DNA of 64,000 bases, from assembly GCA_013339895.1 (NCBI GenBank), contig JABACO010000005.1, positions 7,100,205 through 7,164,204 of the forward strand, given 5' to 3'. Source of the stretch: Ephydatia muelleri. Lineage: Eukaryota; Porifera; Demospongiae; Spongillida; Spongillidae. Positions 20,781 through 32,200 of the stretch are shown here, piece after piece (the stretch's first letter is position 1; the number at the start of each line of letters is the position of its first letter). The notes beneath the pieces were generated by a model, which made no database searches, was not told the DNA's origin, and worked only from the letters and a program-made list of their open reading frames with translations. The position numbers and the translations under genes are program-made.

Positions 20781-22190
20781 AATTATAAATTGACCTGTTA
20801 TTGTTATTTGCGTCAAATTATGCACTTAACGTTAACGTGATGCTTATTAATTTTTTCAAATGGGACCGGGGAACGAGCGAGGGTGTTACAAGAGTAGCGC
20901 CGTATATGGCATTGCCACAATTGTTAATAGTAATCATTGAATCATGAGCACCAATGACCATTATTATATATATCCTCCAGGAACCGACAGGTTCAAGATA
21001 AAAAAATTTACCACAGTAAAACACACTGGTGTATAGTGGACCAGAATCTGTTGCCGCAACTGAAAAATCCAACACGAATGAAGATTTATAGCGGTGGAAT
21101 ACTGTAATTAGGTCAGGAAAACTGCATTTTATGTACTTGTCTACGGAAAGCACTATTTTTCCTCCAGGAACCAAAACTTTCAATATAAAAGGGTGTTTTT
21201 CTTTTTAGAATCTAAGACAGAGGATACTGAACTACAAGATTCCGTCGCCGCAAGTGAAGTATCATCTTGGATTAGTTAGTAATTATCAAGTATAGGTTTT
21301 CGCTGTATATTATTAATAGCCCGTATTCTTGAATATTTTATAAAAACGGATCACGGGTAATTCACCAAAAAATCATATCATATTTTATCTTTCTATATAC
21401 GCATAACAGAAATCATTCGATGGAATCTCAGAAACAAAACAATGTAACTTTTACAACTTTGGTGACCGCTCATTTCTCCATGGTAATAATTAACCTTAAA
21501 ATGTAGAGAAATGTCATCAATCCTCTACACACTAGTCTGTCTCTCTACCATTATGCCCCTACCTTCTCCCCCTCCCCAGCCTCCTATATGCTCAGCGGTT
21601 CAACCATCAAGGATTGTCCTCCTCCAAAGATTTCGAGTAGAAGCTGGCATCATGCCTTATTTGTTGGCTGTGGCTGTAATTGCATTACGAATCTATGCAG
21701 ACGTATAGCAATTTGTGTACAATATCAATGTTATAATGTTCTTTTTGCATGATATATGACTACGTTTATGTGTGACTGATCAAGGAATTGTGCAGCACAC
21801 TCATGGACATCTATCAAATAGCAGTAAATGTCTTTTTCACCAGTGTGTCTTGGATAAAAGTTCTGAGTGATGATTGGCTGCCATTGATCATTGGCGATGG
21901 ATAATAAAGAAATAAAGAATGCATGCATGCACACACACACACACATACACACACACATGCACATACACATACACACACACAAACACACACACACACAGTC
22001 AAGTAGTGCTGTTACTGAGAAACGAGACAACATGAATCAGTAGATCTGATCTCAAAGAGGGATGTCAAGGTTTTATCCAAGCGCAGAAAATCTGTGTGTT
22101 TGTGCATATATGTGTGAAGCATGGTATTACGTATTAATTATTACGCTTCAATTACTTGTATCGGCGTTTCCTGTTCACTTATGCTACATT
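20781..22190. other. Intergenic; degenerate tandem repeat and CA tract
   Basis: About 20975-21270 contains two diverged copies of a block of roughly 190 bp (shared CCTCCAGGAACC and a GCCGCAA(C/G)TGAA segment). 21929-21996 is an interrupted (CA)n. No gene recognised. Confidence 0.55.
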
Positions 22191-22194
22191 TTTC

Positions 22195-24111
22195 TGTACA
22201 CTTTACTGAAGGCAAATGGGCTGGATGAACGCTTTAATCAGATTATTCAGACCATAATGGTGAAATACTGCCATTCAAAATGCAAGAACTGGAGTTATCA
22301 TCTAGTCTCAAGTGTATTTGCATACAATATTTCTAGGCCAAATTCACACTTTTTCAACTTATGTTAGGGCGTAGAGCTGTTCTGCCAATTGAAGTAGATA
22401 TATGCCAGGACATTGGTGTGAAGGCTTTGTCACGTATCAATAATGAACCAGAATATTTCGAGGACTCAGAAGAAAAATTCTTGAAAGATAGTATTGCTAT
22501 CCTTGAAAAAGCTATATTGAATATTTTACTTTACAAGCCCAAACAAAGCAGAAAGAACAATATGACAAAATACATGCTAATCCTCATAGCTACTCCATTG
22601 GCATCAAGGTACTTTTAAAAGACTTCAAACGAAAGAAAACTAAGGGAGGAAAGCTGCTGATTAGATGGAAAGGACCATATTCAATTGTTAAGCTTCTTAG
22701 TCGTGGTACCTACATGCTATCTGGTGCAAATTCAAATGCAGATACAGTGTGAGCAATTGCCAGTCATATAAAGTCATACATTTCAGAATCCAAAACTGAA
22801 AATTCTGTCAGTCAGCAACAACAAAAACAATCTGTTAAAAAAAAAAACTGGTGCTCTGCTAATTGGGCACACAGCTACTAAGATGAAGAAAAAAAGCAGA
22901 TAACCCCAAACTATTATGTGTTTCTTCCAAATCTATGTTTCATTGTGGTTCACATGACTTGACAGCAGTGAAGCATAAAGCAATGTTGTCAAAGCACTCA
23001 ACAACTAATAACCTAAAACCAGTCTGTTTGAAATACTTCACAGCTGAACAAACTTGTACACAGATATGTGACAGTAAACAGGTGTTGCTACAGCACTGCA
23101 CAGCTGGGGAGGAAATGATTGAAAGAGAGTCAAAAGTAATAAAGCATGGCACATGTTCTCCATCTTCTATATCTTCATCAATCGCAATCAGCTCTGAGGT
23201 GAGTGGTAATTAATGGAGGGGGACCTAAATGGGAAAATTTCATCAGATTGAATAGTTTTGTTAACTTTAAGGGCTGCATGTATGCGCATGAGTTGACAAA
23301 TCATTGCATGACAGCATAATATGCATTGTATAATCTTTTTTGTGCAGGAGGATACTTGTGAAAACAATGTAAGTACATAGTGGATAAAAAACCTTGGATT
23401 TTCTCACAATGATGATTTGGAGCTTGTTAGTAACCATGAATGGCTGTCAGACACACATATTATTGCTGCAATGAAATTACTGCAAGAACAGTATCCTGAT
23501 CAAAATGGACTATCTAACCCAATTCTGCTATCAGTTGGAAATCTAATGGCCTTGATAACTTCGTTCAAATTATTAATGTTTCCAAACAGCATTGGGTGTG
23601 TGTTTCTAACATTAATTGTTTCCTCACACAGTTGATGTGTTTGACTCAATTTGTCTCTGAAAAATAAAATTGCTACAATTTTGAGAACACCTATAAAGAG
23701 CTTTAGCATAAAATTTATTGATGTTCAAACTCAGATAGGTGCAAATGATTGCGGCCTTTTTGCTATAGCGTTTGCAGTATCTTTGTGCTCAGGAAGTGAT
23801 CTTCATATGGAGACACATGATCAGAACAAAATGAGAAATCATCTCCACAAGTGTGAGGACAATTAAACATTTTCCCTCCGTCATCTAGTAGGCAACGCAG
23901 AGGAACGCAAATTCGTATTTCTATACAAAAAACAGGTAAAGTTTATTGTACCTGCATGCAGCCATGGGACAGTACAAGGGCACCATGAAGTGGTAACCTT
24001 GTGCAATGCAGTTAGTGCAGAGAGTGGTACCATGCTAGGTGTGAGAGTATCACAGAAAAGCTAATTACATCAACTTGGACATGTAAACGCTGCAAAGAAC
24101 TCACCACCTAA
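22195..24111 (+). pseudogene. Second Ginger-like remnant: integrase end, GPY/F module, Ulp1, PHD
   Basis: Starts inside the integrase (KANGLDERFNQIIQ, VFAYNISRPNSH, then LGRRAVLPIEVDI). A GPY/F-like module follows (GGKLLIRWKGPYSIVKLLSRG), then Ulp1 pieces (EWLSDTHIIAAMKLLQEQYP, QHWVCVS, VDVFDSI and the catalytic GANDCGLFAIAFAVSL). Last is a PHD finger (VYCTCMQPW, EWYHARCE, TWTCKRCKE) with a TAG inside the second Cys pair. The pieces lie in several frames. No termini were recognised and the integrase core is missing upstream. It belongs to the same domain family as 2048-10973 but is clearly a different, diverged lineage. Confidence 0.7.
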
Positions 24112-24299
24112 ATGTTTGCATTTCATTTACCAGTGTATTTATGTAAAAAACTTGTTTCGTGTGATTTTGAATCGAGATGCAATGTGTAGCTACACTACAA
24201 ATATGTTTTACAGAGCATGGGAAGAGGGAAATAAAACAGAGACTAATTAGATGAAGTGTTCTTCCATGCCAAGCTAAGAGGCAACTAGATTTTGCATGG

Positions 24300-24500
24300 C
24301 ATGTAATTAAGGAAAGGAAATTGGGGGGGGGGGGGGGGGGACCAATTTTTCAAGGGGGACCATTTATTTCATCTGCAAAAAAGAGGGACCAAATGTTTCA
24401 TAGGGGGACCGATTTTCTCAGAACATACTGGTCCCTCCGGACATTTTTTTGCTGAAATATTTGGTCCGGGGTGACCTTTTTGTGGCGGACCAATTGTTAC
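24300..24500. repeat. G18 tract and GGACC-rich repeats
   Basis: G18 at 24323-24340 precedes four to five irregular repeats of (G)GGACCAATTTTTC type. The region may be a decayed MITE end. Confidence 0.5.
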
Positions 24501-24844
24501 GTGAAAGTGCACATGGTGAATGTGCGTATTTTGTTTGTGTTGCGTGTGTTGTGTGTGCATGTATGCATGTGTGGGAATGTCTGTATTGTGTATGTGTGTG
24601 TGTGTGTGTTTGGTTATCACCAAGATTAGTGTGCATATGGAAAGGAGGGGCTGTTTGCTAAGTGTGTTTTATATTAATAATTCTATAAGCTTCATTGGTT
24701 GGTCGAGCATGTGTTTGTGTGCATGTGTTTATCATCAAGATTTGTTGTGCGCATGTGTGTATCAGGTGTGTGTTGTGTGTATGTGTGTGTGTGTGTGGGG
24801 GGGTCTATGTTTATCACCATGGTCAGTGTGCATACGAAAAGGAC

Positions 24845-24983
24845 GGCTATTTGCTAAGTGTGTTTTAGTCTTTGGTTGTGTAAGTGTGGGTGTCATCAAG
24901 ATCAAGTAAGAGGGGCTATTTTGCTAAGTGTGTTTTAGTCTTTGGTTGTGTGAGTGTGGGTGTCATCAAGATCAAGTAAGAGG
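24845..24983 (+). repeat. About 70-bp tandem duplication
   Basis: Two near-identical units (24845-24913, 24914-24983) contain TTGCTAAGTGTGTTTTAGTC and ATCAAGTAAGAGG. A partial third copy lies at about 24640-24670. Confidence 0.85.
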
Positions 24984-25594
24984 GAAGATAAGGAACATAA
25001 CCTTTTTCGTGCCCTCTACTGTACATGTATAGCTAACCAAGAAAGATTGCATAGCTTAATGCATGGGACCATCAGCGTTGAGATGGGTTGGATTTGCTTA
25101 CAGTGGTATGGAGGGAATGTTATCATTATCGAATTATACAGGCTGATGGATATGAGAGGTAGAAACTATGGGAGCTTACCAATAGTAATGCTCACAATCA
25201 CCCAATGTTTTTGAAAACCTAAGTTCAAAACCTGGCTGGCAACACCCCCTCCAAAATTTTTTTTTGGAGAATTTAATTCAGTTGTCCACGCATGTGTACC
25301 TCTCCATGGTGAGCTGGGTAAAATTAAATTGCTCTACTGTTGTAATGGTTGTTGAAATGTGCACGCGATGATCATTATAGACGTGTGACGTAATTGGTTG
25401 TTCACTTACCAAATATCTCCACCATCTCGGTGCACAACTGCATGTTACTATGACCTGATTCGGAAAGTTGCTATAAGGACAGTTGGTTCAGCTAGCCCCT
25501 CTAGCTTGGATGCTTCTGCTTTGCACATCATTCGGCCATAATTCATCTGATCTTTGTGAGGCTTTAGCTTCTACCACCAGTACGATATGTTGCT

Positions 25595-26141
25595 CTTTTG
25601 AATTGTAGACCAGAATGCGGTAGCCAGCCGCCTTATTGCACTAGACAAACACCCTGGGATAAGACATATTGGAAATCAATTCTGTTGATTGTCAAAGGCG
25701 CTGTTTAGGAAGCAACTGGAGCACTACAACTGTGTGCAGGACAAGAAGCAGATTGTGAGGCTGCAATCTATGCTATATACATGGTTTGAGCTTCCTGATA
25801 CAGGTGCAGCAATTTGATGGATGTTACTAATGCATTCAATTCTCTAAACAGAGAATAGGCTCTCAAAAATATTCAGCATGCATTTTTGCCCGGTCTTCTA
25901 TCTCAACTGCCTTAAAATACATTACCGTGAAACTGTTTATCTGTTCATTGATGGCCACACACTCTCCTTTGGAGAAGGAACAACTCAAGGGAATCCACCA
26001 GCCATGGCTAAGTATGCCCTACGAGTTCTCCCGCTAATTCATAGTCTCTCCTGTCTCTCCACCAAGGTAATCAAACAGATGTGGTACGCTGATGATGCTG
26101 CAGCAGATGGGGAACTCTCTGGTATTACATCTTGGTGGTGA
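25595..26141 (+). pseudogene. Reverse transcriptase remnant
   Basis: Broken pieces across frames: RLIALDKHPGIRHIG, a divergent finger region, then an intact stretch ending EGTTQGNPPAMAKYALRVLPLI and the catalytic KQMWYADDAAADG. It belongs to the same RT family as the remnant at 61856-63395 (EGVTQGDPLSMFFYAAAVLPLI there). I cannot assign the clade. Stops interrupt the upstream part and the frame is lost in a CA-rich tract at about 26180. Confidence 0.65.
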
Positions 26142-26574
26142 CATCTTATTGAGATCGTCCTCATGCACCCCGGGCCCCGGCACACACACACACCACACAC
26201 ACAGACACGCACACAATCTGCGAAGGGTATTCTTGCTGGAGGTGTTACTTCACTCGTTCCTATTGAATATTAGAACACATGCAACATTGTATTCCATCAC
26301 ATGTGTAACATACTTATGTGACAAATTCGAGACGAACGATTCAGCATTTTGCAGGCCTATCTCAGGTGAAACTTCATCGGAATCGACGAAACTGTTAGGA
26401 CCAGAATATAATGATCTTCTTGGTGAATACGTGTACCTGTCCATCAAAAGACTCGAGCAGTCGATTTTCAATGAATCATACTCCGCAGCTGCCCATCCAT
26501 GCGCACGTGCATTTCGTCATAATTTTCAAATTTCTAATTTCACATCAGCTTTTATTTTTACCCTCGTACAAAAC

Positions 26575-26712
26575 ATGGAAGGACCAAATAAGCGATACAG
26601 ATGCTGGATGTGTCAACAAGACTTATCACGATCTGTCTATTACAGGCATATGAATGTTCCGCTTTGTAGTCAGAATGCCGACAAAGGAATGTCATACGAC
26701 AAAGAATACTAA
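26575..26712 (+). CDS. Short zinc-finger-like exon, unknown
   Basis: Encodes MEGPNKRYRCWMCQQDLSRS and then YYRHMNVPLC, a C-x2-C...H-x5-C arrangement resembling a single C2H2/BED-like finger. The open frame extends further upstream without known domains. It ends at a stop at 26712. It may be the first exon of an undescribed transposon or host gene. I do not recognise a family. Confidence 0.3.
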   Translation: MEGPNKRYRCWMCQQDLSRSVYYRHMNVPLCSQNADKGMSYDKEY

Positions 26713-28508
26713 TACGTCACAAGAAAGAAATAACTTCAGCGTTGATATGGAAGAAGAGAGCAGCGATATGGATAAGGTATAGATTTAAATATATATGGTG
26801 ATAAAATTAATGCAGTATTTTCATCAAACCATCATGCAATTCTTTCAAAGTGTTATGAAAGGTATTTAAATGTCACAGAACTTACTGCTTTGTCGGCTGT
26901 GTATCACATACTATATCCCAATATAAACCAATTTGAGCAGCCAGTTTCTCGTCGACATTTGATTTGCAGTGATATTGAAATACACTTTCAGCTATATCAA
27001 AATCTCAACGTTCTGCAGCACTTGGTTATGGCATCCTGCTGATAGGCAAGTCAACCTGCACACTACTGCATCATACAGATTTGGAATTGTGTAGTATTTC
27101 TTGAAGCATGCAAATCGTATTGATGTTTCGGACGAACCCAGCATGAAATATACTGACACTTGTTTGCTAACGTTACTTGGTATGGAAAGCATCCTAGGGA
27201 GAAGAATCCTTCCCTGACCCAATTAGAGTTGTGACAACCTTGTTTGAAACTGAGGGTCTGATCCTTTATACCTGTGAGCCGTATAGTAAATAGGTGTGCT
27301 ATATTGTGTAATCGGGTAGGTTGCATAGAAACAGTGGTTGTATATGTGTACTGTGGGGGAGTTGTCATTAAATTCTGAGAATTGGATAGTGACTAATCCA
27401 CGTAACAGTGCCATGTGAAGCATGCAGATCCTGGTATACCAATATGTAATTTATATTGGTAACATTTATGAAATAATGCAAGTTGCTCTGATATTCTTGG
27501 AGAACTTTACATCATGTTATGAATGTGTGAGCTTTAAAACACGAGCTTCTGGACTCATACTACAATAGGTAGACCCTCCAGCGCCAAATGTTATCATTTA
27601 ACTGTTTAGTTATACCAGTGGGACCAGGAAAGCTTGGCAGCAGAGTAGATACAACTGCAGTTAGGTGTATCATGAGAAAAACTATAAGGTACCTTCAATC
27701 AATACGATGAAAAACATTGCATGCAACCATAATAAGTGGTAACCTCTGACACCAATACCAGACTGTGCTGGTGGCTGAATGGAGTACACAGTAATTTAGG
27801 AAGTGTGATCAGTCTGCAACATTAGTATGTGCGTATTTGGATGCATACATGTAGACAGAAATGTGCATTTTTGCTGTAAGCAAGTTGGATTACATAAGCA
27901 CACTGTGTATTTCACACTGACCTATAAATGGTTCAAAGTTACACATGGTGGTCATGACTACATGATAGGCTTATAATGCTGTCACTGAACGATGATGGCA
28001 AGTTCCAAAGGCACCTGCATGGAGAAAATCCAATGCAGATTTAAAAAATAAAAGAAGTTTAATATTTAATATTGGCATTGTTTCTAAATTGGACACAAGC
28101 TCTTTAAACAATTCTGACTCCATTTAAAAATTAATTAATTAAATGATTATCGACAAAGTGTGCTATTTGAATAATAGTAATGAACAATCTCCATTACATG
28201 TATTGTATGGCTTTCACAATGTTCAAGCCAATTACATACCACAATCAAACTTTACAAAACCTTGAATTTATGAGTATAAGAACTCATCAGGGTAACTTTG
28301 AAAAATAAACAAATTGATTTTTTTTAACTTATTAATGGAGATACATATAATTGCCTTGTAAAAAAAAGCGTTAGACGATTTTGAATATTTGGTCACGATT
28401 TTCATTGGATTTCTTGGTATAGCATGAATCATAATTTAAATGTTACATACCATTTAGTATGCTATACTGGCATAGCATTTCACTCTTTAAGAAACACCAA
28501 AGCATTGT
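26713..28508. other. No gene recognised
   Basis: AT-rich sequence without long open frames. It includes the presumed 3' UTR side of the kelch/DEATH gene. Confidence 0.5.
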
Positions 28509-29239
28509 TCATAATGCACCATTTCTAAATATTATAGACAAACCTATGGGATAATCCTGGTCTGTGCATGAGGGAAACTTTGCTATTACTCTTTGCTTGA
28601 GCTCTGGATAACCTATAGCCCTACGGACCAGTATTTCCACTAGTGTTTCCCATGTGTATGGCAATGAATTTCCTGACGCCCACAGTGCAAAGACCTCCAT
28701 GTAGCAGTGGTTGGCATTCCTATTATTGCTGCGCTCAATATAATCGATTTTTTCCTCTGGCAGCAGAAGCTGCACTGCTACATCTTTCCATTTATGAGGG
28801 ATGACTGCTGCTATTTCATTCATGAGATCCCACAAGTGAGGGTTTGCCACTACTCCCTGAGGGTATATGTACTGGAAGTCGAGGAATTCTGAATTAGGAA
28901 TATGCCGTAAACCCAGTGCAGGTTGAAGCTTTTGTAATAGTCTTTGCTGAAGATCTATACAGTCAACTGCTGGAAGTCCTAAGATTGTCAATAGTGAGTC
29001 CCATTTATATGGCCAATTAAACTCCAGCCCCTGATTTTCCCACGCTCTAAAGATTTGCATATAACAGTAGTTGATGTCTTTCTGGTTACTTTGCTCAATG
29101 TGTTGTATTTTTGCATATGGCAAGTGCAGCTGCACTGCAATGTCTTTCCATCTATTAGGGATGTCTGCTGCTACTTCATTCACGAGATCACACTGCTTTG
29201 GCTTTGACTTTAGCCCATCAGGGTAGAGCTGCTGCAAAC
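28509..29239 (-). CDS. Terminal exon: two DEATH-fold domains
   Basis: The acceptor is CATGTAG/GTTTGC at 29239. Two homologous six-helix segments are present. The first covers about residues 20-95 (VNEVAADIPNRWKDIAVQL, IQHIEQSN, YCYMQIFRAWENQG, WDSLLTIL). The second covers about residues 140-220 (MNEIAAVIPHKWKDVAVQL, IDYIERSN, HCYMEVFALWASG, WETLVEIL). The W-K-D-(I/V)-A-x-x-L core and the C-terminal W-x-x-L-(L/V)-x-I-L helix are typical of DEATH domains. They arose by internal duplication. The stop is at 28509. Confidence 0.85.
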
Positions 29240-32200
29240 CTACATGATATGGATTTGCATTTTATATATTCATTTCCTGCCTTATACTGGAATGAGCATA
29301 TTAGAATTAAGCATAAAAACTAACAAAGAAAAAATAAAATAAAAATAAAATGAGGGGTGTTTTGTGCTGTTAATTGAGATGGTGAAGAATTTCAGAATAG
29401 TAAAAATCATACCCAGTAAAAGTATAATAATTGCAGTTAGGGTACCTGCACATACTTCTGAGAATTGGAACTTTCATCTGCTGAGCAGCACTATCGCAGT
29501 GCTGGAGGTAAGAATTTGCGGTTAGCACTGCTGCATCATTGTGAACACAGTAGTACCATTTGATACATAAAATCAATGTTTTTAATGTGCGCAATTTTTT
29601 ATTAATTGAAATGTTTTAGTTTTTGGCTAATTGTATGTATTGTAGCTGGATATATTACTTGTAACAGAAGATATATTACTTTTTGACTATCATTAAAATA
29701 AGAAATGCACATAAGATTATTGTGCACACATGCTGCAAAACCCAAAATCTTAAACTAGTATTTCATTTTAAAATTAAAAATCGATTTTATGAAATTGAGA
29801 CTTATCACACGTAATAATCCAAAGCTTTTGTACAAACTATATGCATGCCATAGTCTGAACTGATATTATAATTTACCTTCTAAAGTATAAATTTAGTCTG
29901 TTACTAAGATATATACCAAACCTGACTACAAATTGTATGAATATCAAAATATGTTAGAGTTAGCTACAAAATAACTAAACCTGTATAACAGGCAAGAGTT
30001 CCTTATTTGTCTCTAAAACTTTCAAACGCTGCTCGATCCTTTTTATTGCCTCACTCACTAGAAAGAAGAATGTATCTCATTTATTCTTTCCATATCAATG
30101 TAACCAAACCTAGACTTACTTTTCCCATTTTCATCCTGCAATTAAAGTTGTAATGACTCATCAGTTCAATCTATAATTAGATATCTCACTTGGAGTGATA
30201 AAGCTGCAGACTCTCTCCTAAGGCTTTTCATTTCTTTATCCAGAAGGTCATTTGATCGCTACTCATCACAGTCGAATCACACGTAGACAAATTAGGACAT
30301 TGATATCACTAACTTTTCTATCTCTGGCCATGGCCGACAAGAGGTAAATAGCTTCCTGTGTTGCGTCTGTCACCTGAATGTCAAGCTGTTCCATCCTGCA
30401 CACATGGCAAAACAGTAACATATCCATTTAAAAAGTTTGGTATTATATACAAGAAATGCTGGTTCAACATGCCATTTTGAGGGACATAGCATAATGCAAT
30501 ATTGTGCTAATGGGTAATTACATTTTAGAATTAGTTGTGAAATATAATTATATTCATAATTTATATATTTAAAAGCAAAGCAACTAGCATTTAACTTGGC
30601 TCTGGTTAGCATACATTTGAGTCCAATACAAAATGTATCATATGAATTGCAAGACAGCTGCTGTGTTGCACTTTCCTTCTATTGTAGTAAAATTTGAAAT
30701 TAATAATGCATTAACTGATAATAACATATAATGTTTGTTTATTTTACAATTTAGCATTAAAGTGCTACTCCTTTTAATGCTAATGTTTTAGCATTTAAGA
30801 TTCTATAATTTTGAAGAGTAATTAGAATATACATGTATATGCATGGAATTTCACCTATTTTTGTATTGAGCTGTTATAATCTTGACATCTTGTTTATACT
30901 TCTGACACCTATCCTGTAATTGCTGATTTGGCTGAGCCTGTGTATTGAATAATGTAATAATTACCATGACACAAAGATCACCAACCTGTGCTTGTAGTTT
31001 TTCACATTTTATTTTAAGCTCTTTTATTTCCTCATCTTTACTCTTTACTACATTTTCAAATCTTTCTCTCTGAATAAAAAAATGATTGAACATGACACAT
31101 TGGGATCAACTGCACAGCCATTTTTTATTATTTATTTTTGAAACCATTTGTTTAATATATAGGTAATGTGACATTTTCTATGCAAATGGGTACATAAAAG
31201 CAATTATCATTACACTTTTAAATACTTTTAAGCAAAAAAAAAACAAAAACATAATGATGAACTAGTTTAGTCAGAGTGACTGAGTACATATTGTACTCCA
31301 TTTGGTGGAGAATCCCTAAGGCAGAGGCTTGTAAGGATTGCAAATGACAACTCGCTTATACTCAACCCAATACTTTGCTCCCTGCTTGACTTCTCCCGCT
31401 TACTTGCGATTTTATGTGCAAGCTGTTTGATAATGAAATTAGTGATTTTACCCAGAACACCATTAACACTTATCTCATTCAATCGAATATGTATAAAAAT
31501 TTAACTATCTGAAAACTCTTAAAACAAACCTCTTGTACGAGCTCTTCACACTTCTTTTTCAGTTCGTTCTCACAACTTAATAATCTGAAATGATTTAAGA
31601 CAACTATCTTTATCATTACTTTATACATGTATACTACACATTGTAAGAATGTCTTACTTAAGCTGCAATTGCTGTATTCGGCAATCTTTCTCCTTCAGAT
31701 CAACTTCTGTTTCTGATTGCTATTATAATGGCATGGTGGTGTTTACACACAGATTACTATTGTACATCAAGTGATTTGCACCTGCTTTCGAAGCTCTGTG
31801 AGCACTGATGAATGACTGATCCAATTAAAGGCCAAGCACAGTAACGATTGACATGCATACCTTTTGCTTCACCTTTCATGACAGCAAGACTGCACCCATC
31901 CACCACCACTATATCTCCATTTGAGAGCACCACTGCATCAACCCAGTATGCCTTCACTGCCATCTGACCAATGTGGTACCATCGTAGTTCATTAAAGGCA
32001 TAGATTGCAGTGGTTTTCATTGATGAGCATCCATCGTTATCTTTCCCTCCGATGGCCAATAAGACATCATTTACCATACAGAGGGTTGAATAATGGTATG
32101 GCAGATCTGGTAGGCGTGTCCATATGCAATGGTTAGCTGCATATTCATTGTAATCAAGCTGCCCAGAGAGATTCATTAAGCAAACATGAAGGCAATAAGC

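Noticed and set aside
29370-29594. Minus-strand ORF as the missing exon of the kelch/DEATH gene
   Set aside because: Several AG/GT pairs are possible but none gives a convincing conserved peptide in phase, so it was not annotated.
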